Positions 34,768 through 46,211 of a DNA stretch of 64,000 nucleotides are shown one piece after another. The position numbers and the translations under genes were made by a program. Source of the stretch: Odiellus spinosus. Its lineage: Eukaryota; Arthropoda; Arachnida; Opiliones; Phalangiidae. The stretch lies in the NCBI GenBank assembly GCA_963920705.1, contig OY987231.1, forward strand, positions 6,813,424 through 6,877,423, read 5' to 3'. The notes beneath the pieces are model-generated. The model searched no databases. It saw nothing but the letters and a program-made list of their open reading frames with translations, and was not told the DNA's origin. Every line of letters begins with the position of its first letter. Positions within the stretch are counted from its first letter, which is position 1.

Positions 34768-37700
34768 GTTTTTATATTTCAAATTAACGCTTTACCGCGA
34801 CGAGAATGTAGGAAGTCATTTAAATTTAATATACGACAAATATATATTCGATATAATATACATTCTATTACAAGAAATGTATTAAATTTATATAATGGTT
34901 AGTTTTGATTATTTTTAATGGGATAGTATCGCAATTTAGTCAAATTTTTAAAGGGAAAGTTAGATTTTTACTTGAGACCCTTAATATTAGATCCTTTCTT
35001 AAAACAATACAATATGAATGCGAAATTAATGGAGTTAAAAAACACGCGTGATGACGTCACTATGCCTAAATTAAAAGGTGTTTACTTTGATTCACGGTAA
35101 CCCCGGTTATCTAACGGATAGGGCCATGGCCCAAAGTGAAATTTGTGAAAACTTGGGGTATATAGGTCAAGGCTAGTAAAGAGACAGGTTAAGCTGATTC
35201 TGCCAAGCCACGTGACTGTTTGTAATCCGGGCTTGATTTCAAGAGCGCCGCCATTTTAATTTCCAAACAGTAACGCGGCTTGGCTTAATCTGTATCTTTA
35301 CTAGCCTTGATATAGGCGGTGATAAAGGCTCCAAAAATAAAAGGGAGTTGCCCGACCTGACTTAAAGCTTTGCCCATGATTACAACCCATGATAATTAAC
35401 CTAGATAATTAACAAACTATTATCGTTTCCATATCACCAAACCGGCAAGGCTAACTTTAACACCTCATCTGTTAAACATTTTAGCACAGTGGTAAATTCG
35501 CTTATCTTTCAGTGTTGACGCTATAGGATATTTTCCCACATACGCTGGCGACATTAGAGTTCCTTAGGACCTAATATCTGTCCTAAATTTTAATCGAATT
35601 TTGAAGCGCCTGGGAAATATTAGGCTGCAAGCTACCTCTGCTGTTTTTGGCGCTGATGTTGTGAATATATTATCGAAGCTCCACTTGTTGTTCCAACCCG
35701 AGTAAACGATCCCTGGCTTGACGTCGCATTTTCCCTGTTGACGATATTGGGTCCAAGATATTACGATAAAATAAGGGGTTAAAACGCGCAGTACTTAGAT
35801 TTATTTGTCTTCGGAACGATTGTTTAATAAAACTCGCCCAGAAGATGGAGTTTTAGCCCCCTTTTATCGAAATTAAATACTGTCCTTTACTATTGTGTTT
35901 TTATCCTAATTATAATAATATAATTCAATACTTGGGGTATAGGGATACAGTACGCCCATAATTTCGAAAAATCCCACTAGATTTTAGAGCATCGATGTAT
36001 TCTCTCCGAGATGCAAATAGATAAATTCTTGATCAAGGATAGAGTAAAAAAATAAATAAAAATGAATTTGTAAAGATTTCTTTGGTTCAATGATTGCAAA
36101 TGAGATCGGTCACACGATCTGGCATTAAATCATTCAACCATAGAATAATAAAAAATATCAACATAATCGTAAATTCAATAAAATTAGTATTTGTAACAAA
36201 AGTTCTTAGAAAAAAAAAAGAAAAAAAAAATGTTCTCTGGTCTAATAGCTAATTCATCAAAATGTTCCTTAGCGTAATGTCCGAGCATCGAGTTGTTTTT
36301 CTATCGCTTGGAAAAACTATGGTGTTTATCGTGAAAATAGAGTAGTGGCGATTAGGCGGAGCGTGGCCGGGCTTTTGTTAAACCCTGCTCTCACCTTTTT
36401 TTTTGCCCTTTTCTGGGAAAGTAGGCTGTTACATGGAAATCTGTAGGTCCAAGACTAAGCCTAGATATGGGACGAAACTAGTGAGGTCTAGTCATGTGGT
36501 AAACGCCACTAATCTACTATAACTATAAGTTGTATCCACAATTGGAAATAACTTTTCATGCCTCCTCTGGAGTTAAGCCAACTTCGCTCGGAACGTTACA
36601 AAAGCGTAATACCAAATAGTTCCAGCCCGCGGTTTTCAAAGATTTAGTTCCTGGCGCGAAGAATATTATCTTAAGGGGGTTTCACAGGGGTTCGATGACG
36701 TGTTACACATTTTTCACCATGGGGATATCACCAACTAACCTATACTCGCTCGTTATTGGCACCTGACACCAATACCAAAGTATAGGGGACTCTTACTCTT
36801 TCCCTTCTCCTAGAGACATACACTGGTGACATCACGTAGCGAAAGATTTAATTTTCAGTTTGTAAAAGCAAACACACGTTTTTTAGCACGTTTTCATAAC
36901 TCTTCGTCTATTTAGTGGAGTAGCAGCTGTTTAGCCATGTTTTCAGGTTTCCCAACCCCCCTCCAGTAGGTTTACCCCTTCGTGGCTCGAGGTTACCTAG
37001 TTTTTTTAAATAGTTCAAGTTAAAGTAATACGACTGAACCTTAAATCAACTGTTTTTTCCGTTCGATTAAGGGTACATGGCCACTGTGTGTGGGGAAGTT
37101 GGTAGCCTCTTCTTGTTGTGATTAACGATTGGGGTGCTAGTGTCGATAAAAATGAGTTATAATATAATTATAATTTATTTATTTAGGCTAAAAATTAGTC
37201 TACGGTTTTGTTTTTAATAACAATTTTAATATTTTACAGTGATTTTTGTGTGGGAAAATATTTTCATCAAAGAACTCAATGATGACACGAGGAATACTAC
37301 GTCAGATATCAATTACAAGTGATAAGGGAACTACCATTGGTTTATCGTAGAACTCATTAATGCGAACTGTTTTTGACTCGGAAGAATTTCAATTCTACGA
37401 TCAAGGTCATTGGTTTATCAAGTGTGATCTGTTCGTGACTCGAGGTTACCATGTCACATTATAAATTCCACGAGCAAGGAAGAACTTTTGTGTGAAATGT
37501 CTGTGACTTGAGGAATACGTGTTTTTGATTTATCAAGATTTGAACTATGTAACTTTGGAATACACCAGGACAATCTCAATTCGACAACCAATGTTTTTTC
37601 GGTAAGTAACATACTACGTTTTTATTTTTCATAGAAAAAGTTAAGTTTATGCCCCTGCGAAAGGTTGAGAGTAAAGGCGTATTGACAATCTTGACCCCTC

Positions 37701-38113
37701 CAAAAAAGCCGAGATAAAAGGACCCCTGATGGAAATATTTTAAGATAGAAACTACACAATTTTAAATAATACTGAGAGTAAGGTTCCAAAGATTCTATGA
37801 TAATAAATAAATGAGATTAATTTGTTTTAAAGAAAATATTACAAAACACCAATAATAAGTGTAAATTTGGAAGTTTTATTTTCGATCGTACAAAAACGTG
37901 TGAAATATGACAAGAGCCTTTGAAAGTGGTTAAAATTTCAAGGTATCGTTTTTTAGTATATGAGCTATAACATGATCCATACTTGTCTCGAATTTTTCAG
38001 AACCATTCTATTGTCTCATCAGTTTTATTAATTCGGGTAGACAAATCACCGAAGTGTAGTTTACTATATATATTTATCATACATTAAAATATACTTAATT
38101 GTCCTCTGGAAAT
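34768..38113. other. Intergenic between HRP-B and HRP-C
   Basis: No supported gene. It contains an M4 element (35168-35309) and an A-rich patch near 36209-36230. At 37260-37620 there are loosely repeated motifs (GACTCG(A/G)GG, TTTATCAAG) ending in a donor-like CGGTAAGTAAC. The last could be a non-coding or unrecognised exon, but I cannot support a product. Confidence 0.35.
35168..35309. mobile_element. M4 MITE with 8-bp target duplication (short copy)
   Basis: The ends CAAGGCTAGTAAAGAGACAG and GTATCTTTACTAGCCTTG are inverted. The flanks ATATAGGT (35160-35167) and ATATAGGC (35310-35317) match at 7 of 8 bases. A longer copy with the same ends is at 41.1 kb. An 8-bp duplication is typical of hAT-type elements, but the superfamily is not proven. 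Confidence 0.7.
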
Positions 38114-39444
38114 CTATACTTGTTTGGGATACCATGGCATGTGATTGTAGATTTTCTTAACGATCATCGGCCCCTCTTTCTTGATGACGTAGTAATGGTG
38201 GGAACCTTCTCCCCCTCCCCCACCTTCGTGATCCCCGTCATGGCCACTGTCCCAATCGTGTCCTTCTTCGTGAGAACTTTCATGTCCTTCCTCGTGCCAA
38301 CCGTGATCGCCTCCTTCATCACCACCCCCATGCCCACCATCGTGATCATCTCCTCCGCCACTGTGTCCTCCATCATGATCCCAACCGTGATGTTCGTGTC
38401 CACCATCGTGGTGTTCTTCATGATGCCCGTGACCACCGTGTCCCCCATCATGACCTCCGTGTCCACCATCGTGACCGTGACTCGATTCGTGTTCCTTCTT
38501 GTGGTGTTCGCCGTCTTCCCAGTGCTTCTTGTGATGTCCTCCGTGTTTCTTGTGTTCGTGATGACCGTGATAATGTTTACCTCCCTTCTGGTGTTCGTCT
38601 CCGTGATGTTTCTTCCAATGTCCGTGACCGTGTTTGCCGTGGTCTTCCTTGTGATGTTTATGGGCGTGATGTTTCTTACCGTGATCCTTCTTTTCGTGTT
38701 TGCCTCCTTCGTGTTTCCAGTGCTTCTTGAATTCCTTGTGATGTTTCTTGTAGTCGCCGTCTTGGTGGACATCGTGGTACTTCTTATGATCACCGTGTTC
38801 GATCTTGCTGTATGATTTCTTGAATCCGTGTTTCTTGTGTCCCTTGTCCTTGTGATGGTGTTTGCCTACTTTCCCTTTTTCGTGTCCGCCTCCGTGCCAG
38901 TGTTTCTTGTGATGATGTCCCTTGGCTTCGTGGCCGTGTTCTTTGTGCCCTTCTTCCTTGCCGCCGTGTTTCTTGAAATGATGACCTCCCTTTTCGGCGT
39001 GATGATGACCCTTGTGCTTCTTATGATGGCCGTGTTCGTGCTTACCCTTTTTATATCCCTTTTCGTGGTGACCGTGTTCACCCCCGTGTCCTTCCTTTTT
39101 GTGGTGTTTTCCACCCTTCTCGTGTCCGTGTCCATGTTCGTCTTCGTGTCCGTGTCCCCCGTGCCATCCGTGCCCAGATTCGGCGGGTTCTAATTCTTTG
39201 AATTCGACTTCGATGTGGGAGCTTTCCACCGCTTCCAGTTCCGTTTCATCTTCGATGCTTTTGGCAAACGTGTTTGAAATGCAGAACAGAAGAAGGCACG
39301 TTGTTACGAGTCCCTATGTTGAATTACGTTAATTAGTACAAATATCTCTTAGAATATTAATTTTTCATATTTAAAAGTACTTGTTAAAATGGATAAATAG
39401 TTTTTAATTCATATACGTACCAATGGGACTCTGAATAGAATCAT
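38114..39444 (-). CDS. HRP-C: secreted histidine-rich protein, 2 exons, 407 aa
   Basis: Exon 1 is 39421-39444 (MILFRVPL, donor GTACGT); exon 2 is 38114-39313 (acceptor TAG, TAG stop). The phase-0 join gives MILFRVPLGLVTTCLLLFC continuing ISNTFA, a clear signal peptide with cleavage expected before KSIEDE (residue 26). An acidic linker ending ELEPAESGHG leads into His/Lys/Gly-rich sequence, the shared core (GHGHWKKHHGDEHQKGG), Gly/His/Asp repeats with HHGWDHDGG, and a less polar tail (HHYYVIKKEGPMIVKKIYNH). It is a close paralogue of HRP-D, including in its 5' UTR. Long open frames on the opposite strand are by-products of CAY/GGN codon use and are not genes. Confidence 0.85.
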
Positions 39445-39513
39445 GGTTGTTTCTTGTATATCTTTCTCTCTAGGAGCTACTATTGATTTCCGAAGAGTAG
39501 CGAGAGAAGATGA

Positions 39514-39552
39514 AGTCTGATTGAATTTCCGAAAATTGAATCAACTTAAATA
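39514..39552 (-). promoter_or_regulatory. HRP-C core promoter (TATA + Inr)
   Basis: TATTTAA is at 39552-39546 and TCAGACT at 39520-39514; the initiator A at 39518 is 34 nt from the TATA T. The 5' UTR stretch with CTCTCGCTACTCTTCGGA is shared with HRP-D. Confidence 0.75.
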
Positions 39553-39663
39553 CCCTCAAATTTTGGTCCATCTTTTTTTCAAAACCACAATATTATTCCA
39601 AGCATTAAGAAAAAAAAGTGTAAAGATTTCGAATTTATAGCAAAAGGAAAATAATACCAAACC

Positions 39664-39714
39664 TGGGTGTGAAAAAATCGTTAAGAATGTGGTTCAATGC
39701 CGTGACAGGTATTA
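39664..39714 (-). promoter_or_regulatory. Conserved upstream block of HRP genes (HRP-C copy)
   Basis: Contains GGGTGTGAAAAAATCGTTA (also at 45904 upstream of HRP-D) and GGTTCAATGCCGTGACAGGT (also upstream of HRP-B and HRP-D). About 110-160 bp upstream of the TATA box. Confidence 0.5.
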
Positions 39715-41094
39715 TTTATTTTATAATAATTTTAATGTTATAATAAGCACCGGTAGTTTTATGCCGAAAGATCCTCATTCTATAGCATTATTTTTAATAT
39801 TTTTTGTTGAAGGGAAAGTCTTAGGAATTGAATTGTTTTGAAATAAATTTAGATGAAATTTGTCGTGACTCATAAATCTGGCTAAATTTAAGCAATACAC
39901 ACTTTAATTTTTCTCGGAAAGAAAAGTTAGTGTTCAATCTCTCTTAAAAAACTCTTTTATTCGTGCCTGCGCTGTACAGTGGTGACGCCAGGGTTTTTTT
40001 TTTTTTCACACGTAGGCTGATAACTTTTAGAGGCGTCATTATTTTGTCGTAACTGAAATTTTGACTGATCGATAGTAATTAGAGGCCAATGTTGAGAAAA
40101 TTTCGTTTGATTTCGAAACCCTTTTTGAAATACACATTGGCTATAATTTACTAAGACTATCCCTGGCGGTGCCACTGCACTTTGAACTCTAGTGTGAAAG
40201 CGGCTATCTATTTAAAAAAGCTAATTTCTAAAATATAGTATCCCGTTATAATACATTAACGTTGAACTAAGCCATTGCAGACGGACAAATAAATTGGAAA
40301 ATGTGTCGGCCGAGGCTTAAAAGATACGAAAATGTATTGGTATAGTTGGGAGTAGGACGCAATGTACTACATTAATTCATTCTCCATGCCAGTAAAGTCC
40401 AGGTGTTGTTCAGAGAAGCATACCGGAACACTTAATGCATTTCCTATGGAAGCGGTATTTCCGGTATCTTTCACTGAATTATAAATGAAAAATTTGAAGA
40501 GAGACTCTGAAATCAACTATAGATAAAAATACTGTCGCGAGTCCAGCGGACGAACTAGGAATAATCTATGACCGTCGCGGCGTCGCTGGTAGCCACCGTA
40601 GCTTCCACTCCGTCGTATTTTCGTTTTAGCTTTATTAAAACTAATTACGAAGTTAAATTACAGTAATTGTCAGGCGTAAGATAACGTAATGCATATAAAT
40701 CTTTAAATTTTACTTGGTACAAGGTAATGCATATTTATGGTTTACCTAAAGAACCCTTGTAACGAAATGGTTTAGTTTGAGGATTAGGTTTTCAGTAATG
40801 ATAATGATTCATTCTTCAAATGTAAAAGGTAATTTTGAGTATTTGTTAATCTAATCATTATAAAGTCTCAAAAACATTTTGCGAGTGTGCTGTGTGAGAA
40901 AGACATTCGCTTGTATTTCTAAAATCCCCAAGGCCCAATACAAATGAAGTAGACAATTAGAAATTGAATCTAGGTCACGTGATTCGTCCGCAGGCATAAC
41001 GAGTATTTTATGAAGTTTGATAGACATATGTTTTTAGTGTACTTAAGGGTCTTTCACACCAGCCAATCTTTAGCTCCAACTAGTTGATACAACT
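39715..41094. other. Intergenic, nothing recognised
   Basis: The 72-codon minus frame at 39957-40175 has no recognisable feature. No RNA gene or element boundary seen. Confidence 0.35.
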
Positions 41095-41587
41095 CAAGGT
41101 TAGTAAAGAGACAGGTTAGGCAGATTCTGACGTCAGCCGGAAGTTACCTAGCGCGCAGCCATCTTCCAAATTCCTTTGACAATTGCTAGATGGCGGTTTA
41201 TATTGTAATTACGGCGGGAATTTCAAACTAATATCCAATATGTTGTTTCCAATGAACGTTTCCAGGTGGCATTAAGGTCAAGCCGACTCAAGCGACTGAG
41301 TGGAATACGAACTGAACTGAACTAATTTGAATATAGTGAAATTTATGCTTGATTATAGTGAAACGTATGTTAAAGCGTTACCTACGCTATATGACAATCG
41401 ACTTACTAAGTGCCACCTGGCAGAGTTCATTGGAAACAACATATTGGATATTAGTTTGAAATTCCCGCCGTAATTACAATATAAACCGCCATCTAGCAAT
41501 TGTCAAAGGAATTTGGAAGATGGCTGCGCGCTAGGTAACTTCCGGCGGACGTCAGAATCTGCCTAACCTGTCTCTTTACTAACCTTG
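41095..41587. mobile_element. M4 foldback element with about 180-bp arms and 8-bp target duplication
   Basis: The left arm (about 41095-41280) starts CAAGGTTAGTAAAGAGACAG; the right arm (about 41405-41587) is its near-perfect inverse and ends CTCTTTACTAACCTTG. Flanks ATACAACT (41087-41094) and GTACAACT (41588-41595) match at 7 of 8 bases. The loop of about 125 bp has no open frame. Confidence 0.85.
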
Positions 41588-43683
41588 GTACAACTAATCG
41601 GAGCAATTAGTTGGTCCAACTCCACCGTTCACACACTTAAAAAATGTATAAAAATTTTCCTTCAATTTTTATGAACAGCCAATCATTAAGGGTTAATGTG
41701 ATGTCATAATTTTCGCCACTCCCTGTCTTTTTTGGTACTTTTTAAATAATCGCGGCCGAATTTTTGCGGCTTATTTTTAAAAATTATGCGCGGGCGCCAC
41801 CTAGCAGATATCGAGTGAAGAACTAGAGAGACTCAAGAGAGGTCAGACTCCTGGGTTTTGCGACATAGTTATCGTTTATTTAAAGGGATACTATTAGCTG
41901 AAATGAAGTATTTTTTATCTGATTCCTCATGAAAAACTATGCCCCCCCTGATTTTTTTCATAATTTTTGACGAAGAAATTCTATAAGAAAAGATTTTTTA
42001 AAGTTTTATAACGTAAACGTGTTTGAATTTCTCACTGTTGCCAAGAGGCCAATCAGCGGACGTAAAAAAGACGGCGACTCTCACGAGCTTTTACATAATT
42101 GTGATATAGTCTAGTCGAGCGTTTCACCGAAGATAAGGGTTAAGTAATTTTAGCGACAATAAATATTATGTTTTACCTGATCTTTACGAAGACGAGCTCT
42201 GTCCATTAATTTTGAGATCAATTTCATAATGTGTTACCTGTTAGCTCGTTCACATTCTTCTTATTTTTTTGAGTCGGATTCAATTTTCCCATTGAAAACC
42301 TAAGCCTTGTCTGAATCTCCCGCGTAATTTGAAGTTGTATTTTTCACGAGATTTGAAAATTAGCGCGAGCGCCGCCGAAGCGCGTGATCGAGGACGCTAT
42401 GGTTTAGGCTAGTATAAGCAATGGTGTAATACCTAACGCGTAGTGATAGGTAATGTTAAACCTGGCTTACCGTTGCTTACTATTCTTAGACACTCTTTAG
42501 AAGTGCTCTAATTGGCCTCTTGGCAACAGTTTAAAAATCCGCTTGATTCTCATTGATCCCATTTATAATTTGAAGTAGATAGTCTATTGGGCCAAAAATA
42601 TTAAATTTTCAGAATTTTTGAAGGTGGTGTTCAAGTCTCAAATTTGGCCCCTAAGGGACCCCCAAAAAAGAAAATTATCTCGTTCTGTAATTTTTTCTCA
42701 GTGTTTTTGGCTTAAATTTCGCATTCAGCACCTCATTTGCGTCTATCACATGAATTTTCATTCATTTAAGTCTATTAATTCTAAAGTTATTAAAGAAAAC
42801 CCAATTTGAAAATTTAAAATCCAAATTTATCCAAAAAAAATAAAAAAATTATAACTTGAGAAATATTTTTTTTTGGAGTCTGAAACTTGGTATATATCAG
42901 TTTCTTACGCTTATATATCCGTAGAAAAATAATGGTTGAAATTAAAAATTAGGCCGTTTTTCCATTAGTCGAATTGACATGGAATGACCCTACTTTCGTT
43001 GAAATTGTTGCAAAGATAAGTTCTCAATCTACGTTCACACCATACACCCAAATAATTCCTCTTTTTGACAAACCGGACCTCTACAGTTGACTCAAAGTCT
43101 CCATAATTTAGAGCGCTTAATTGACGTTTTCAAGATATTAAGGCTCGATATTTTTCGAATTTAGGTGTGTTACGACTCAACTTGCTGAGTAAAACTTATA
43201 GCTGATCCATTTTTGCTGACTCATCTAGTTGATTCAGAAAGATGTATCGTTTAAACAACAAGACTTAATATTTAGATCAAAAACTGATTTGTGGCTTTAT
43301 AGTACTTTGTAAATTTGTGTAGGGAACTTGATCGTTACAACCAGAAATAAGAGTAAGAATTTAGAAAATTTTTATTGTCAATCTTACAAAAAAATTATGA
43401 CAAGAGTGTTTTGTTACGTATCCGTAGTACCGCGTAGTTAAAAATTCGAGATACATTTTTTAAGTACGAGTTGTTCCAGCAACAGTAAAAATGAGACGGA
43501 CCGCGAACAATACTTGTCCGGAAGACTTTCAAACCCTTAAGAGTTAAACGAGTTCCATTGAAAGTTTAGGTAGATCAAATTGGGGTATACAAATCACCTA
43601 TAGACATTTTACACTATAAATATATATATACATTATATTTATATTCAGGCGAAATTAATTAAGGAATTTTTCTCTCTCTTGAT
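41588..43683. other. Intergenic between M4 and HRP-D
   Basis: AT-rich sequence without a supported gene. The 63-codon plus frame at 42618-42809 lacks recognisable features. The segment just before 43684 must hold the HRP-D 3' UTR. Confidence 0.35.
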
Positions 43684-45661
43684 CTACGATTTTTTGGGGT
43701 ACAATGGCATGTGACTGTAGATTTCTTTAACGATCATCGGTCCTTCTTTCTTGATGATGTAGTAATGATGAGAACCTTCTTTGTGTCCGCCACTTTCTCC
43801 GCCTCCACCGCCATCTCCTCCACCTTCGTGACCCCCGTCATGGCCGCTTGACCAATCGTGTCCTTCTTCGTGAGAACTTTCGTGCCCTTCCTCGTGCCAG
43901 CCGTGATCGCCCCCATGATCGCCTCCTCCTTCACCACCCCCGTGACCACCATCATGATCATCTCCTCCGCCGCTGTGTCCTCCATCGTGATCCCAGCCGT
44001 GATGCTCGTGTCCACCATCGTGACCCCCGTCGTGGCCCCCGTGACCCCCATCGCCTCCTCCGTGGCCGCCGTCGTGACCCCCGTGACCCTCATCGCCTCC
44101 TCCGTGTCCACCATCGTGGCCACCGTGACCCCCATCGCCTCCTCCGTGTCCACCATCGTGGCCACCGTGGCCCCCATCGCCTCCTCCGTGTCCATCATCG
44201 TGACCCCCACCATGACCTCCGTGTCCACCATCGTGTCCGTGTTTCGATTCGTGTTCCTTCTTGTGGTGTTCGCCGTCTTCCCAGTGCTTCTTGTGATGTC
44301 CTCCGTGTTTCTTGTGTTCGTGATGACCGTGATAATGTTTACCTCCCTTGTGGTGTTCGTCTCCGTGATGTTTCTTCCAGTGTCCTTTTCCGTGTTTGCC
44401 ATGATCGTCCTTGTGATGTTTATGGGCGTGATGTTTTTTACCGTGGTCTTTCTTTTCGTGTTTGCCTCCTTCGTGTTTCCAGTGCTTCTTGAATTCCTTG
44501 TGATGTTTCTTGTAGTCGCCGTCTTGGTGGACATCGTGGTACTTCTTATGATCACCGTGTTCGATCTTGCTGTATGATTTCTTGAATCCGTGTTTCTTGT
44601 GTCCCTTGTCCTTGTGATGGTGTTTGCCTACTTTCCCCTTTTCGTGTCCGCCTCCGTGCCAGTGTTTCTTGTGATGATGTCCCTTGCCGTCGTGGCCGTG
44701 TTCTTTGTGTCCTTCTTCCTTGCCGCCGTGTTTCTTGAAATGATGACCTCCCTTTTCGGCATGATGATGACCCTTGTGCTTCTTATGATGGCCGTGTTCG
44801 TGCTTGCCTTTTTTATGTCCCTTTTCGTGGTGACCGTGTTCACCCCCGTGTCCTTCCTTTTTGTGGTGTTTTCCACCGTTCTCGTGTCCGTGTTTATGTC
44901 CATGTTCTTCGTGACCGCCGTCGTGACCTCCGTGACCGTGTCCTCCGTGGCCGGATTCGGCGGGCTCCAATTCTTTGACCTCGACTTCGATTTTTGAGCT
45001 CTCCGCTATTTCCAATTCCGTTTCATCGTCGATGCTTTTGGCAAACGCGCTCGAAATGCAGAACAGAAGAAGGCACGTCGTTACGAGTCCCTATATTGGA
45101 TAAATTTGATTAGTACTGTATACAATCATATTCTAAGGACCGTTTTAAACTTTGTTTTATTTTAGAAGTTACTCAAAACATTATCATTATTATACATCGG
45201 TTCAAGAGGAATTTGCCTATAATGCGTAAAGCCGAAATCCTTGATACATAATTATAAAATTTCTATTGGATACTTCTTTCTAAGGAAAGTTTTATACTGC
45301 CAACTTCCTTCTATGTAAAGCTTTCTATTTTGCTAAGGAAAGATTTCTACTTTGTCTACTCTTTTCTAATGAAAGTTTTCTATTGGCATACTATTTCTAA
45401 TAAAGATACTATAATGCCATTGAAAGGGTGAAGTCCGCTTGAACGAACCACTTAGCCGAAAAGAGAGAGTGCAACCTAGAGCCAATTTGAATTTAAGTGC
45501 TTAACATTCATTTATCCTATTTCCAAAATAACCCGGCCAATAACCCTGCAGCTAGTATAATATAATTTTATTATTCTTGTTTCTTAATGTTATCTCGTAA
45601 CATTTCTTAAATAAGAGAATTTTGAAATGATACATACCAATGGGACTCTGAAGAGAATCAT
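43684..45661 (-). CDS. HRP-D: secreted histidine-rich protein, 2 exons, 476 aa
   Basis: Exon 1 is 45638-45661 (MILFRVPL, donor GTATGT); exon 2 is 43684-45090 (acceptor ATAG, TAG stop). The signal peptide continues GLVTTCLLLFCISSAFA, with cleavage expected before KSIDDE. The linker ends ELEPAESGHG. It shares near-identical sequence with HRP-C through the core (GKGHWKKHHGDEHHKGG..KHWEDGEHHKKEHES). It is longer mainly because of extra 14-residue Gly/His/Asp repeats at 44010-44230. The tail HHYYIIKKEGPMIVKEIYSH matches HRP-C. HRP-C and HRP-D are recent tandem duplicates in the same orientation about 4.2 kb apart. Confidence 0.85.
44010..44230 (-). repeat. Coding minisatellite in HRP-D
   Basis: 42-bp units encode GGHGGHDGGHGGGD-type 14-mers, about four to five copies. 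HRP-C has at most one equivalent. This expansion accounts for most of the length difference between the two proteins. Confidence 0.8.
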
Positions 45662-45740
45662 GCTGTCTTACGTGACAGACTGTTTCCTTCGTTCTTTCTC
45701 TCGGAGATACTGATATCCGAAGAGTAGCGAGAGAAGATTA

Positions 45741-45778
45741 AGTCTGAGGAATTACCGAAAATTGAATCAACTTAAATA
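45741..45778 (-). promoter_or_regulatory. HRP-D core promoter (TATA + Inr)
   Basis: TATTTAA is at 45778-45772 and TCAGACT at 45747-45741; the initiator A at 45745 is 33 nt from the TATA T. Confidence 0.75.
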
Positions 45779-45903
45779 CCCCAAAAGTTTGTTTCATCTT
45801 TTTTCTAAACAAAAATATAATTTCATCCTACGCCAATAAAAAAAGACTGTTTTAAGGTTTCGAGTTTATAGTAATAATAATTTAAGAAAATCAAAGACTC
45901 GGC

Positions 45904-45982
45904 CCGGGTGTGAAAAAATCGTTATATTTGAACGATTTGTACTATACTGTTAAATACGGTTCAATGCCGTAACAGGTATTAA
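45904..45982 (-). promoter_or_regulatory. Conserved upstream block of HRP genes (HRP-D copy)
   Basis: Contains GGGTGTGAAAAAATCGTTA and TTCAATGCCGTAACAGGTAT, matching the blocks upstream of HRP-C and, for the second motif, HRP-B. AATGTTATAATAAGCA downstream in plus coordinates is also shared with HRP-C. Confidence 0.5.
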
Positions 45983-46211
45983 TGCTTTTATAATACTTTT
46001 TAATGTTATAATAAGCAAAATTCAAGAGACCGGAACAATCTTGAAGCCAATTTTTTTGATTCAATCGCACCAGTGACATCAATACCGAATTTACCGATTT
46101 AAAGGGCAGGATCGCTGTAAAAATCTGTTCAATGAAAAACCGTTATAGACCTATATGAAAATATTTTTAAATTATTATTTGCACTTTTACGCGTTAAAAA
46201 CAACGACTTGG

